Source: Streptococcus cristatus (GTDB lineage: Bacteria; Bacillota; Bacilli; Lactobacillales; Streptococcaceae). From it: a stretch of DNA of 33,164 nucleotides. The stretch's first letter is position 1. Each line of letters starts with the position of its first letter. Both the position numbers and the translations under genes were made by a program. The stretch spans positions 43,555-76,718 of the forward strand of contig NZ_VSJJ01000010.1 of NCBI RefSeq assembly GCF_008369405.1, given 5' to 3'. Of this stretch, positions 1 to 8,124 are shown piece by piece. A model generated the notes under the pieces. The model saw only the letters and a list, made by a program, of their open reading frames with translations. It was not told the origin of the DNA and searched no databases.

Positions 1-231
1 ACGGTCCTTGGGAGCAATATCATTGACCAGAGTCTGATCAATATAGAGCTCACCCTCGGTGATGTCCTCCAACCCAGCAATCATGCGCAAGGTCGTAGAT
101 TTTCCACATCCAGAAGGACCAACAAAGACGATAAATTCTTTATCTTTGATTTGCAAGTCGAAATTTTCTACAGAGTAGAAATCACTATTAGGATATTTTT
201 TGTAGAGCTTATTTAACTTTAAGGTCGTCAT
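1..231 (-). CDS. msmK: Sugar ABC transporter ATP-binding protein, MsmK/UgpC type (N-terminal part, cut by window edge)
   Basis: Only the first 77 codons are in the window. They read MTTLKLNKLYKKYPNS and carry a Walker A loop, GPSGCGKST, near residues 39-47, followed by TLRMIAGLEDITEGELYID. This is the usual opening of the cytoplasmic ATPase that energises carbohydrate ABC importers (MsmK, MalK, UgpC family). In streptococci one such ATPase commonly serves several sugar importers, including the sialic acid importer; that sharing is family knowledge. The ATG at 231 follows a GAGGT ribosome site and lies 14 bases after the nanE stop, so the two are probably co-transcribed. The Q-loop, signature motif and Walker B lie outside the window, so the exact subfamily is inferred. 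Confidence 0.85.
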   Translation of the reverse strand, partial: MTTLKLNKLYKKYPNSDFYSVENFDLQIKDKEFIVFVGPSGCGKSTTLRMIAGLEDITEGELYIDQTLVNDIAPKDR

Positions 232-245
232 TGCTTTACCTCACT

Positions 246-944
246 TTATTTTACTGCCGCAACGAAACGCTCGGTGATTTCCTTTGGTCGAGTAATAGCT
301 CCGCCTACTACAATACCGCGGGCACCTAAATCATGGATTTGCTTGGCTTGATCTGGATAGTGAATCTTGCCCTCAGCAATCACATCTACTCCTGCATCAC
401 AGAGCTTCTTGACCAGTTCAAAGTCTGGTCCGTCTACCTTAGGACTGTAGGAAGTGTAGCCTGATAAGGTTGTACCGACAAAGTCAACACCAGCTGCTAC
501 AGCTGCCATGCCTTCCTCAAAGGTACTGATGTCGGCCATCAGCAGTTGCTGCGGATATTTCTCCTTGACTTGGCGGATAAAGTCCTCAATCTTCAAACCA
601 TCATAGCGTTCTCGCTGGGTGCAGTCCAGAGCGATGACCTCGATATCAAGGGCAGCCAACTCATCTACTTCCCGCATAGTCGCAGTGATAAAAGGCTCCT
701 GTGGCGGATAGTCCCGTTTGATAATCCCGATAATCGGGAGATCGGTTACTTCCTTAATCTCCTTGATGTCTCGCACGCTATTGGCTCGAATACCAACTGC
801 CCCACCTTCTTCAGCTGCCTTGACCAAGAGAGGGATGACCCCACCAGCCTCCGTATAGAGGGGCTCATGAGGCAGAGCTTGACAGGAAACGATAATGCCA
901 TCTTTGATTTTTGCAATTAATTGATCTTTGCTAATCTGTGACAT
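246..944 (-). CDS. nanE: N-acetylmannosamine-6-phosphate 2-epimerase
   Basis: This 232-residue protein matches NanE, a cytoplasmic TIM-barrel enzyme that converts N-acetylmannosamine-6-phosphate to N-acetylglucosamine-6-phosphate in sialic acid breakdown. Family marks are [11 protein letters not shown] near residues 21-31, [69 protein letters not shown] and the phosphate-binding end [11 protein letters not shown]. Length is normal. The ATG at 944 has an AAGGAG site 9 bases upstream. A clear promoter with an overlapping cre motif lies upstream (993-1022), so carbon catabolite control is likely. The downstream MsmK-type ATPase suggests this is the start of an amino-sugar or sialic acid uptake unit running out of the window. 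Confidence 0.95.
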   Translation of the reverse strand: MSQISKDQLIAKIKDGIIVSCQALPHEPLYTEAGGVIPLLVKAAEEGGAVGIRANSVRDIKEIKEVTDLPIIGIIKRDYPPQEPFITATMREVDELAALDIEVIALDCTQRERYDGLKIEDFIRQVKEKYPQQLLMADISTFEEGMAAVAAGVDFVGTTLSGYTSYSPKVDGPDFELVKKLCDAGVDVIAEGKIHYPDQAKQIHDLGARGIVVGGAITRPKEITERFVAAVK

Positions 945-992
945 AAATAATCTCTCCTTTTTCTATGTTTTCTCCGTTCTTTTTATAATGTC

Positions 993-1021
993 ATTATATA
1001 CAAAAAATAAAGCGCTTTCAA
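993..1021 (-). promoter_or_regulatory. SigA-type promoter of nanE
   Basis: On the minus strand there is a -35 box TTGAAA (1021-1016), a 17-base spacer and a perfect -10 box TATAAT (998-993). The start codon lies about 50 bases downstream. Nothing else in the gap from 945 to 1204 looks like a gene. Confidence 0.8.
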
Positions 1022-1022
1022 T
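1007..1022 (-). promoter_or_regulatory. Candidate cre (CcpA) site overlapping the nanE -35 box
   Basis: The minus strand reads ATTGAAAGCGCTTTAT. Twelve of the 14 core positions agree with the B. subtilis-type cre TGAAAGCGCTTTCA; only the last two differ. It covers the -35 box, where CcpA binding would repress. Binding is inferred from sequence only. Confidence 0.65.
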
Positions 1023-1149
1023 AAGTTTTGAGATTTAGATTTTAGTTTCTAAAAACCGGCTTCCTTTCTTAAAAGCTGAAACTACTTTCAGTCTTCGAAG
1101 TGTTTTTGAACAAAAAAGTTACAATAGATGTTGAATAATTTATCATAAA

Positions 1150-1178
1150 AAGCCTGAGATTCTCATAATCTCAGGCTT
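1150..1178 (-). terminator. Intrinsic terminator after the acetyl esterase gene
   Basis: Arms AAGCCTGAGAT and ATCTCAGGCTT form an 11-bp perfect stem with a 7-base loop. On the minus strand TTTT follows the stem. It lies 27 bases past the stop codon at 1205 and separates this gene from the nanE promoter. Confidence 0.85.
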
Positions 1179-1204
1179 AGTTTCTTTCTTAGTACTATCT
1201 ATTT

Positions 1205-2203
1205 TTACCAGTCTTTAAAAGCTTCCAGCAAAGAAGGATGGTCAATCTTTGAACCGCAAAGCCAGTTGAAGACCCTATCATTGACATAGACATTCATGGC
1301 TTCATGCTCGTACTCTGGCGTGAGATGGTGCTCCTTAGCACACTCCAGCCGATTGTAAATCGCAAACTGGGTAATCGGATAGCAAACATCGTCAGCCAGT
1401 CCTGTTATCATCCGCACCTTACCTTGAATGCGGTGAGCCATATTTTTTACATCGATGTAGGACAAGGTCTGGATAATCTCATCCTCCGTTTCATGGAAAG
1501 GATCGTGAAATTTAAAATACCGAAAGAGCTCATCATAGGCCTCGCTGGTATTGCCAATCTCTAGCACCCGCCGAAAATCTGACAAGAAAGGATAGATAGC
1601 TACTGTCTGCTTAATGCGCGGATTGAGAGCCGCTGCCACCAAAGCCAAGGCTCCGCCCTGAGAAGCCCCATAACTGGATAGATGATCCTCGTCCACAAAG
1701 TCCAAACTCGCCACAATCTCAACCAAGCTGTAGATATCTAGATAGACATCCTTATAAAAGAGACACTCTGGTCCATCCACTGCCCCACGAATAATCTGTC
1801 CCTTGACCGTATTGCCCCTTACAGGCGCCCCTCCATCCAAGGAATAGCCTGACTGGCCGCGTACATCCATAGATACAACACCATAGCCAGCAACCGTATA
1901 AGCTAGCATATCGGCCCAATCCCAGCCACGCCCCATATAACCGTGGAAATGAAAGATAACCGGAACTTTTTTACCCGATTTAGGCAGGACCATACGGGCA
2001 TAGATCCGCCCCTGATTCGTCCCCTCAAAAACTAGCTCATAGCAGGTCACCCCAGCGATTTGAAAGTCTTTTTCAATCAGCTGATAGTCCGGCAAGCCGC
2101 TCAAACTGCTAATCTGACGATCCCAAAAAGCATCAAAATCCGCTGGAACTTCATCCCTGCCTCTGTAATCCTTTGCCTCTGCTAATAAATCTGGATTGCG
2201 CAT
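1205..2203 (-). CDS. axe: Acetyl xylan esterase / cephalosporin-C deacetylase family protein
   Basis: This cytoplasmic alpha/beta-hydrolase of 332 residues belongs to the AXE1/Cah carbohydrate esterase family (CE7), which removes acetyl groups from sugars. The nucleophile motif is SYGASQGG (GxSxG), the acid lies in GLADDVCYP and the histidine in YEHEAMN. The oxyanion region is HFHGYMGRGWDW. I start at 2203 rather than 2221 because GGAGG sits 5 bases before that ATG, inside the longer frame. There is no signal peptide, so it acts on imported sugars. A homologue lies beside the sialidase and sialic acid genes in pneumococcus, as it does here beside nanE. O-acetylated sialic acid or other acetylated glycans are plausible substrates, but the true substrate cannot be read from the sequence. 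Confidence 0.85.
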   Translation of the reverse strand: MRNPDLLAEAKDYRGRDEVPADFDAFWDRQISSLSGLPDYQLIEKDFQIAGVTCYELVFEGTNQGRIYARMVLPKSGKKVPVIFHFHGYMGRGWDWADMLAYTVAGYGVVSMDVRGQSGYSLDGGAPVRGNTVKGQIIRGAVDGPECLFYKDVYLDIYSLVEIVASLDFVDEDHLSSYGASQGGALALVAAALNPRIKQTVAIYPFLSDFRRVLEIGNTSEAYDELFRYFKFHDPFHETEDEIIQTLSYIDVKNMAHRIQGKVRMITGLADDVCYPITQFAIYNRLECAKEHHLTPEYEHEAMNVYVNDRVFNWLCGSKIDHPSLLEAFKDW

Positions 2204-2244
2204 CTCATCCTCCAACACCATTATTTTTGTAAACCCTTACAGAT

Positions 2245-2273
2245 ATAATAGCACAGCGCTTTACCTTTTTCAA
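2245..2273 (-). promoter_or_regulatory. Promoter of the acetyl esterase gene with a weak cre-like core
   Basis: Minus strand: -35 TTGAAA (2273-2268), 17-base spacer, -10 TATTAT (2250-2245). Inside the spacer is GGTAAAGCGCTGTGC (2265-2251). It keeps the AAAGCGCT core of a cre but misses several flanking positions, so regulation by CcpA is only a possibility here. Otherwise the gap 2222-2398 holds nothing recognisable. Confidence 0.6.
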
Positions 2274-2399
2274 TCCTTTACAATATTAAGAATTTAGTTT
2301 CTGTTTTTGCTATGATTCTTTTTGAAACTAGTTTCAAAAAAGATTTCTGTGCTATCTTTTCCCATTTTTTGAGAAAGTCGTCCTTTCATGAAAGAAAAA

Positions 2400-2418
2400 T
2401 CCCCCACTAAGTGAGGGA
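2400..2418 (-). terminator. Intrinsic terminator of adhE
   Basis: On the minus strand TCCCTCAC, a 3-base loop and GTGGGGGA form an 8-bp stem with one G-U pair, followed by TTTTTCTTT. It begins 12 bases after the adhE stop. Confidence 0.8.
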
Positions 2419-2429
2419 ATTGTTAAACA

Positions 2430-5081
2430 TTATTTACGGCGTCCTGGACGTTCTCCGTAACCATAGTAGGCATCTGCCATGATTTCTTCCATGTCAGCTA
2501 CCATTGGCAAGCGTGGATTTGCAGGTGAACATTGGTCTTCATAAGCTAGAAGAGCGATTTCATGCAAGCTGTCTTTCCAAGCTTTTTCATCGATTCCTTG
2601 GTCTTTGAAGTTCATCTTGATACCTACTGCAACACCAAGTTCGTAAACAGCTTTAGCGTATGCTTCAACTGCTTCTTCTGGAGTTGAGTGAGGCAAACCA
2701 AGCATTTTCGCGATGTCTTGGAATTTCTCATCCGCTTTCCAGTAGTTGTATTTAGGCCATGTAGTCGTCTTAGATGGACGAGTACCGTTGTAACGGATGA
2801 CGTATGGAAGCAAGATTGCGTTTGTACGTCCGTGAACAGTATGGTGAACACCACCGATCTTGTGGGCCATTGAGTGGCTCATACCAAGGAAGGCATTGGC
2901 AAAGGCCATACCAGCCATTGTAGACGCATTATGCATTTTTTCACGTGCTTCTGGGTCAGCTGTCTTAACAGATTTTTCCAACCATTCAAAGACAAGCTTG
3001 ATGGTTTGAAGCGCAATACCGTCTGTGTAGTCGTTAGCAAAGTTTGAAGTGTAGGCTTCAGTCGCGTGAGTCAAGACGTCCATACCAGTATCAGCAGCGA
3101 TGAAGTCTGGAACTGATTCAACCAAGGCAGGGTCAACAATCGCAATAGTTGGTGTCAATGAGTAGTCAGCCAATGGGTATTTGCGGTTGTTTTTCTTATC
3201 AGAGATAACGGCAAATGGTGTTACTTCTGAACCTGTACCAGATGTTGTTGGAATCCCAATGTATTTCGCTTTCTTACCAAGTGATGGGAAGCGGAAGGCA
3301 CGTTTACGGATATCCATGAATTTTTGAACCAGGTCACGGAAGTCGATTTCTGGTTGTTCGTAGAAGAGCCACATTACTTTAGCCGCGTCCATTGGAGAAC
3401 CACCACCAAGAGCGATGATTGTATCTGGTTCAAATGCTTTCATCACTTCAGCACCACGTTCTACCGTTGTGATGTCTGGATCTGGCTCAACATCTGAGAA
3501 GACTTGGATAGTGACACGGTTGCTACGTGCGTTCAATTGGTCGATAACACGTTGAACAAAGCCAAGTTTTTCGATAGATTTGTCAGTAACAATCATAACG
3601 CGTTCAATATCTTCACATGTTTGAAGGTATTGGATAGAGTTGCGCTCGAAGTAAATTTTTGAAGGAACTTTAAACCATTGCATATTATTTCTACGTTTCC
3701 CTACTTTCTTGATGTTTAGAAGGTTAATAGCGCTCACGTTATCACCAACTGAGTTGCGTCCGTATGAACCACATCCAAGTGTCAAGGATGGAATGAAGGC
3801 ATTATATACGTCCCCGATACCACCGAAAGTAGATGGAGAGTTCCAGATGATCCGCATAGCTTTGATTTCAGTACCAAAGCGTTTAGCCAATTCTTCATCT
3901 TTTGTATGGATAGCTGCTGAGTGACCAAGTCCGTTAAATTCAACCATTTGGCGAGCTTTTTTAAGACCGTCTTCTCTATCTTCAGCTTTCAAGACAGCAA
4001 TAACTGGTGAAAGTTTTTCGCGAGTCAATGGCTCATTTGGACCTACTTCAGCACATTCTGCAGCCAAGATGTTTGTACCTTCTGGTACTTTAAAGCCCGC
4101 TTGTTCTGCAATCCATGTAGCTGGCTTACCTACAATATCTGCATTGAGCTTGGCACCCGCACAGTTTTTGCTGTTTGCTTTAGCGCCAAAGCAGAATTCT
4201 TCAAGAAGAGCTTTTTCTTTTTTGTTTACAAAATAAGTGTGATATGATTTGAATTCTTCTACAAATTCGTCATACACTTCTTTATCAATGATAACAGCTT
4301 GTTCTGACGCACAGACCATACCGTTGTCAAATGATTTAGACATAACAATGTCATGTGCTGCTTGACGAAGGTCTGCAGATTTTTCTACATAAGCAGGAAC
4401 GTTTCCGGCACCTACCCCAAGAGCTGGTTTCCCACATGAGTAAGCAGCCTTAACCATGGCATTACCACCAGTTGCAAGGATAGTCGCAACACCTTCGTGG
4501 TTCATAAGCGCTCCAGTTGCTTCCATAGATGGTTCTGTAATCCATTGAACACAGTTTTCAGGTGCTCCAGCCGCGATAGCTGCATCACGAACGATTTGTG
4601 CTGCGTGAGCAGAAGATTCTTGAGCTGATGGGTGGAAGGCGAAAACGATTGGATTACGTGTTTTCAAAGCAATCAATGATTTGAAAATAGCTGTCGATGT
4701 TGGGTTTGTTGTTGGAGTGACACCACAGACTACACCGACAGGTTCTGCAATTTTAGTCAAGCCTGTAACTGGATCATCTTCGATAACACCGACAGTTTTA
4801 ACACCACGCATGTTATTGACAACGTGCTCACAGGCAAAAAGGTTTTTTGTAGCCTTATCTTCAAATACACCACGACCAGTTTCCTCAATCGCGTGTTGTG
4901 CAAGGATACCGTGTGCATCAAGAGCTGCAACTGAAGCTTTCGCTACGATATAGTCAACTTGTTCTTGGTTCAACTTGCGCATTTCATCAAGCGCAACCAA
5001 GGCTTTTTTCACTAACCCGTCGACATGCTTTTCAGCAGCGAGTTGTTTTTCCTCAGGTGTTAACGTTTTTTTATCAGCCAT
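2430..5081 (-). CDS. adhE: Bifunctional acetaldehyde-CoA / alcohol dehydrogenase
   Basis: AdhE of 883 residues turns acetyl-CoA into ethanol through acetaldehyde, oxidising two NADH, in mixed-acid fermentation; the family assembles into filaments (spirosomes). Residues 1 to about 440 form the aldehyde dehydrogenase domain with catalytic Cys257 in NGMVCASEQ. After a linker (VGKRRNNMQWFKVPSK) comes the iron-dependent alcohol dehydrogenase domain with the NAD loop IALGGGSPMDAAK and metal-binding stretches DTGMDVLTHATEAY and HSMAHKIGGVHHTVHG. Two ATGs are adjacent (5084 and 5081). GGAGG lies 3 bases from the first and 6 from the second, and relatives begin MADKK, so the second is chosen. It is monocistronic, with its own terminator and a promoter carrying Rex-type operators, so control by the NADH/NAD ratio is likely. 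Confidence 0.97.
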   Translation of the reverse strand: MADKKTLTPEEKQLAAEKHVDGLVKKALVALDEMRKLNQEQVDYIVAKASVAALDAHGILAQHAIEETGRGVFEDKATKNLFACEHVVNNMRGVKTVGVIEDDPVTGLTKIAEPVGVVCGVTPTTNPTSTAIFKSLIALKTRNPIVFAFHPSAQESSAHAAQIVRDAAIAAGAPENCVQWITEPSMEATGALMNHEGVATILATGGNAMVKAAYSCGKPALGVGAGNVPAYVEKSADLRQAAHDIVMSKSFDNGMVCASEQAVIIDKEVYDEFVEEFKSYHTYFVNKKEKALLEEFCFGAKANSKNCAGAKLNADIVGKPATWIAEQAGFKVPEGTNILAAECAEVGPNEPLTREKLSPVIAVLKAEDREDGLKKARQMVEFNGLGHSAAIHTKDEELAKRFGTEIKAMRIIWNSPSTFGGIGDVYNAFIPSLTLGCGSYGRNSVGDNVSAINLLNIKKVGKRRNNMQWFKVPSKIYFERNSIQYLQTCEDIERVMIVTDKSIEKLGFVQRVIDQLNARSNRVTIQVFSDVEPDPDITTVERGAEVMKAFEPDTIIALGGGSPMDAAKVMWLFYEQPEIDFRDLVQKFMDIRKRAFRFPSLGKKAKYIGIPTTSGTGSEVTPFAVISDKKNNRKYPLADYSLTPTIAIVDPALVESVPDFIAADTGMDVLTHATEAYTSNFANDYTDGIALQTIKLVFEWLEKSVKTADPEAREKMHNASTMAGMAFANAFLGMSHSMAHKIGGVHHTVHGRTNAILLPYVIRYNGTRPSKTTTWPKYNYWKADEKFQDIAKMLGLPHSTPEEAVEAYAKAVYELGVAVGIKMNFKDQGIDEKAWKDSLHEIALLAYEDQCSPANPRLPMVADMEEIMADAYYGYGERPGRRK

Positions 5082-5131
5082 CATAGTCCTCCAATGGTTT
5101 CTGCCAAAAGGTTAAATGAAGATTTTAACCT

Positions 5132-5149
5132 TTGTTAATTATTTCACAA
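5132..5149. promoter_or_regulatory. Rex operator downstream of the adhE -10 box
   Basis: The 18 bases TTGTTAATTATTTCACAA match the Rex consensus TTGTGAA-N4-TTCACAA at 13 of 14 defined positions. The site begins 4 bases after the -10 box, covering the transcription start. Rex is the NADH-sensing repressor of fermentation genes such as adhE in Gram-positive bacteria; binding here is inferred. Confidence 0.75.
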
Positions 5150-5153
5150 TATA

Positions 5154-5182
5154 ATTATACTCTATTCCCACAAATTTGTAAA
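5154..5182 (-). promoter_or_regulatory. Promoter of adhE
   Basis: Minus strand: -35 TTTACA (5182-5177), 17-base spacer, -10 TATAAT (5159-5154). The transcript would have a leader of about 65 bases. The rest of the gap 5085-5331 is AT-rich, with no gene seen. Confidence 0.75.
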
Positions 5183-5193
5183 CACTTTCAACA
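5176..5193. promoter_or_regulatory. Possible second, weaker Rex-like site over the adhE -35 box
   Basis: TTGTAAACACTTTCAACA keeps 11 of the 14 defined Rex positions and covers the -35 box at 5177-5182. Paired sites flanking the promoter would be sensible, but this one is degenerate. Confidence 0.35.
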
Positions 5194-5331
5194 AAAGTTC
5201 ACAAACTTTTTATGGATTATTTTTTAAACACTGATATTTCAGGCTTTTTTACTAAAGCCTTTATTTTTTCTCAAAAATTTCACATACTTTTCTCTAAAAA
5301 TGTGTTGGCGTTTTCTTTTTTGTTATAAAAT

Positions 5332-5355
5332 TAGCCCGGCTAAATAACCGAGCTA
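5332..5355 (-). terminator. Terminator of the phosphatase-MORN-acyltransferase operon
   Basis: On the minus strand TAGCTCGG and CCGGGCTA pair (one G-U) around an 8-base loop, followed by ATTTTAT. The stem starts 3 bases beyond the stop codon at 5359. The U-tract is moderate. Confidence 0.65.
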
Positions 5356-5358
5356 GTT

Positions 5359-7173
5359 TTATAGCTTAACACTGCCATTTGAAGCGGCAGCCAAAGCTTC
5401 TTTTATCATGTTAGAGTAGAGTTTACCTCCCTCTGCCATAGACTCTGAATCTGCCCCATAATGGACATAGTCTGTTCCAATCCAAATCTGCGGATTATTA
5501 ATCGCTACCTGATACCAGTCTGCTACATATACAAAGTCGTATTTCTTAGCAAGTTCAAGTTCGTATTGTCGCATCTTAACAGGAATACTACTTGGATCAT
5601 TGGCTGTTCGGCCATCATATGGCGTGACTAAAATCAAGCGATGGCCTTTTGGTAAGAGCTCGATATACTGATCCAGCAATTCTTCATAATTGTCAACCGG
5701 ATTGGTTCCCAATGCCAAGACGACATTTTGAAGCAGTGTTTGGTTAGCAATATCGTTCTTGAAAAATTCCAGACCAGACACTAAATTACGACTAACCACT
5801 GCATCGACTTGAGCGTCAGGTATAGCCTCTTGGATCCATTCAGCGGAGCGCAAAGTGACCGAATCACCAATAACAGTCGTTCCCTCTGCCACGTTATAAT
5901 TTGTCGCAGTTTTCTGGTCTGCGTGCTTACGAGTTGTCTGCATTTTCGTATCGGCTTGGTTCAAAGAATTGACAATCAGGCTTTCCTCAAAGGCACCAAC
6001 AGACGGAGCTGTGATAGTGATAATAAGCAAGATAAATGTCAGTGGAATGAAACTGTAGAAGACCGGCTTAGTAATAGATGATAAATCCATCTCGGTTCCC
6101 ATGATCTTAGGCTGTCGTCCTGCCAGAGTAGGCTCCAAAATATAGAAAGAGAGAGCTGCAAAGCTGAAACTCAAAATTGTTGTCAACAGTACAGCCCAGC
6201 CATTGCTCATCAACTGAGTAAAAATAATATAGAAAGGCCAATGGAAGAGGTAAACTCCATAGCTAGTGTCTGCAATAAAGTTGAGAGGACTAGGCTCCTT
6301 AATATTTGGCAATTTATCGTGCAAGATGCGGGTTGCTGCTATCATGACACAAGCCAGAAGTGTTGAAATCAAGAAACCAAATAAATAAGTCCACAAGCTG
6401 TCAAATTTCAAAATAAAACTGAGCAAAAGAAGAAGAACAAAACTGCCAGCTAGAGCCATCAAGACTTGCTTGATTTCTACCTTTTCTTCCAGTTTCTTCA
6501 TCTGAACGCCCACATTTCCGACTCCAGAGAAAGTCGCTAGCACTGTCCCAGCAAAGAAAGGAAAGACATGGGTCAAACTTGAGAAATAAATATTGGAGTA
6601 ATTCTTGCTGAAAAAGGCTCCGATAAACATGGCCAAGAAACTGAACAGAAACAGAGCAGCTGAAGTCAGAGAAATCAGCCCCCGATATTGAGCAACTGAC
6701 TTGCTAATCTTGCTAATTCCCCAAGCAGCCAAGCCCCAGAGGATATAGTAATGCACTTCCAGTGCTAAACTCCAAGTGTGAACCAGCAAATGCGGCACAA
6801 ACTGGCTTTCATAACTGCCGCCCGACATCATTTCATAAAAATTGGTCACAAAACCAAGAGCAGCTGAAATCTGCGTCCCGATACCTGCTACAAAGTCCCG
6901 ACGGATCAATAAAGTAAAGGGCATGATGACCAAAATCATAAAAACGAGCGGAGGAACGATACGATAAAAGCGCCGTTTCAGAAAGCCCATAATATCAATC
7001 GTCCGACTTCTTGTAAACTCATCAATCAATAATGAAGTAATCAAAAATCCTGAAAAAGTGAAAAAGATGTCCACTCCAATAAAACCTCCAGGAAAAACTC
7101 CCTGAAAGTAATGGTAGAGTAACACCAAGGCCAGTCCAGTAATCCGAACCAGTGAAAACCATCTAATGCGCAT
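5359..7173 (-). CDS. OafA/YrhL-type membrane O-acyltransferase with C-terminal SGNH domain
   Basis: The protein has 604 residues. The first two thirds hold about ten hydrophobic segments of the acyltransferase-3 family, including LVLLYHYFQ with the conserved His and FIGVDIFFTFSGFLI. The last third is an extracellular SGNH/GDSL-like domain with GDS at residues 436-438, ALGTNP, and the Asp-x-x-His pair near 568-571 (GTDYVHYG). OafA and OatA proteins of this build move acetyl groups across the membrane onto surface polymers such as peptidoglycan, LPS or wall polysaccharide; the acceptor here is unknown. I start at ATG 7173 instead of 7215, since it overlaps the MORN gene by 11 bases and has AAGGA upstream, fitting translational coupling. 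It is the last gene of a three-gene operon with a phosphatase and a MORN protein. Confidence 0.85.
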   Translation of the reverse strand: MRIRWFSLVRITGLALVLLYHYFQGVFPGGFIGVDIFFTFSGFLITSLLIDEFTRSRTIDIMGFLKRRFYRIVPPLVFMILVIMPFTLLIRRDFVAGIGTQISAALGFVTNFYEMMSGGSYESQFVPHLLVHTWSLALEVHYYILWGLAAWGISKISKSVAQYRGLISLTSAALFLFSFLAMFIGAFFSKNYSNIYFSSLTHVFPFFAGTVLATFSGVGNVGVQMKKLEEKVEIKQVLMALAGSFVLLLLLSFILKFDSLWTYLFGFLISTLLACVMIAATRILHDKLPNIKEPSPLNFIADTSYGVYLFHWPFYIIFTQLMSNGWAVLLTTILSFSFAALSFYILEPTLAGRQPKIMGTEMDLSSITKPVFYSFIPLTFILLIITITAPSVGAFEESLIVNSLNQADTKMQTTRKHADQKTATNYNVAEGTTVIGDSVTLRSAEWIQEAIPDAQVDAVVSRNLVSGLEFFKNDIANQTLLQNVVLALGTNPVDNYEELLDQYIELLPKGHRLILVTPYDGRTANDPSSIPVKMRQYELELAKKYDFVYVADWYQVAINNPQIWIGTDYVHYGADSESMAEGGKLYSNMIKEALAAASNGSVKL

Positions 7174-7576
7174 TTTGATAAATTCCTTGCTTGAACCTTC
7201 CTTCGTAGACGACATTACTTTCTGTCGTCAGCTTGCCTTTGCCATCGACCTGACCATTAGCAAACTCACCTTCATATTTCCAACCAGCCTTGGAGGTAAA
7301 AGTCCCTTTGCCGTCAAAAGTCCCATTTTTGAAATGTCCTTTATAACTATCTCCATTTTTAAAAGTCAGGGTACCTTCGCCGTTCATCTTTCCGTGAACT
7401 AGACTGCCTTCATATTTTATTTTACCTTGATCTAGCGTTAGCGCACCCTTGCTAGGGATATTAGAGGTAAACACTAAAATTGCTGACAAGGCAATCACAG
7501 TCACTGCTAGGATTTCTAGATTCTGACGGGTCAGATAGATTTTATATTTATCGTAAAATTCTTTTATTTTATCCAT
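7163..7576 (-). CDS. Membrane-anchored MORN-repeat protein
   Basis: This is a 137-residue protein with a basic N-terminus, one membrane segment near residues 21-38 (EILAVTVIALSAILVF) and about four MORN repeats from residue 54 on. The repeats show the YEGxxxxGxxxGxGxL pattern: YEGSLVHGKMNGEGTL, YKGHFKNGTFDGKGTF, YEGEFANGQVDGKGKL and the start of YEGRF. MORN repeats often bind lipid or partner proteins. The positive-inside rule puts the N-terminus inside and the repeats outside the cell. It starts 3 bases after the phosphatase stop with no clear ribosome site, so it probably depends on coupled translation. Its stop overlaps the acyltransferase start. A role as partner or scaffold for the acyltransferase is inference from this tight arrangement. 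Confidence 0.8.
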   Translation of the reverse strand: MDKIKEFYDKYKIYLTRQNLEILAVTVIALSAILVFTSNIPSKGALTLDQGKIKYEGSLVHGKMNGEGTLTFKNGDSYKGHFKNGTFDGKGTFTSKAGWKYEGEFANGQVDGKGKLTTESNVVYEGRFKQGIYQNAH

Positions 7577-7579
7577 TTT

Positions 7580-8002
7580 TCACCCATTTAAGCGTTCTAG
7601 CCACTTGTGGCAACCAGCCAAAACCAGTTCATAAGTCTCATCGAAATCGCCCGTGTACCAAGGATCTGGCACACCGAGATCAGCAAACTGGTAGATTTTA
7701 TCCTGAAAATCCACTGGCGCCATTTTCTTCAAATCTCGAACATTGGCTTCATCCATGCCGATGATATAGTCAAATTCTGCAAAATCTTGCGAGGAAATCT
7801 GCTGAGAACTTTTTCTCTTATCATAAGAAATCGCATGTTTCTTAAAAATAGCCTGAGTCCCCTGATGTATAGGGTTGCCATGCTCCCAACTAGATGTCGC
7901 TCGACTCTCAATGTGTATGTCATCGGTCAGACTTTTCATAACAAACTCTGCCATCGGACTACGGCAGATATTTCCTAAACAAACAAATACAATTTTCTTC
8001 AT
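7580..8002 (-). CDS. Low-molecular-weight protein tyrosine phosphatase
   Basis: This 140-residue cytoplasmic enzyme opens with MKKIVFVCLGNICRSP. It contains the phosphatase P-loop C-x5-R (Cys8 to Arg14) and Ser15. The general-acid loop DPWYTGDF sits near the C-terminus, as expected for the LMW-PTP family. Such enzymes dephosphorylate bacterial tyrosine kinases and other proteins and often influence capsule or envelope synthesis. No BY-kinase gene is nearby. The start is secure because relatives begin at the same residue. There is no Shine-Dalgarno sequence: an extended -10 promoter ends 6 bases before the ATG, which suggests a leaderless mRNA. It heads an operon with the MORN protein and the acyltransferase. 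Confidence 0.92.
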   Translation of the reverse strand: MKKIVFVCLGNICRSPMAEFVMKSLTDDIHIESRATSSWEHGNPIHQGTQAIFKKHAISYDKRKSSQQISSQDFAEFDYIIGMDEANVRDLKKMAPVDFQDKIYQFADLGVPDPWYTGDFDETYELVLAGCHKWLERLNG

Positions 8003-8008
8003 GAATCT

Positions 8009-8017
8009 ATTATACCA
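8009..8017 (-). promoter_or_regulatory. Extended -10 promoter placing transcription start at the phosphatase ATG
   Basis: Minus strand: TGGTATAAT, then AGATTC, then the ATG at 8002. Transcription would begin about at the A of the start codon. There is no good -35 box, which extended -10 promoters do not need, and no ribosome-binding site. Confidence 0.6.
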
Positions 8018-8071
8018 GAATAAAAAGAAAACTGCGGAGCTTTCTTGATTATTCTGTGACAGCGGAAGCGG

Positions 8072-8124
8072 ACTCTGAAAAACCGCTAATTATGCCGTTA
8101 GCTTTTGTGTCTGAGTTTCAGAGT
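8072..8124. other. Nested inverted repeats between the nucleotidyltransferase and phosphatase genes
   Basis: Outer arms ACTCTGAAA (8072-8080) and TTTCAGAGT (8116-8124) enclose inner arms GCTAA (8085-8089) and TTAGC (8098-8102). On the minus strand the inner stem is followed by GGTTTTT, like a terminator, while the outer stem would mask part of that U-run. It may end the ruvB transcript. No gene was seen in 8015-8176. Confidence 0.45.

Noticed and set aside
4681..5086. Two plus-strand frames opposite the adhE 5' end
   Set aside because: They mirror the conserved aldehyde dehydrogenase coding sequence and lack start signals.
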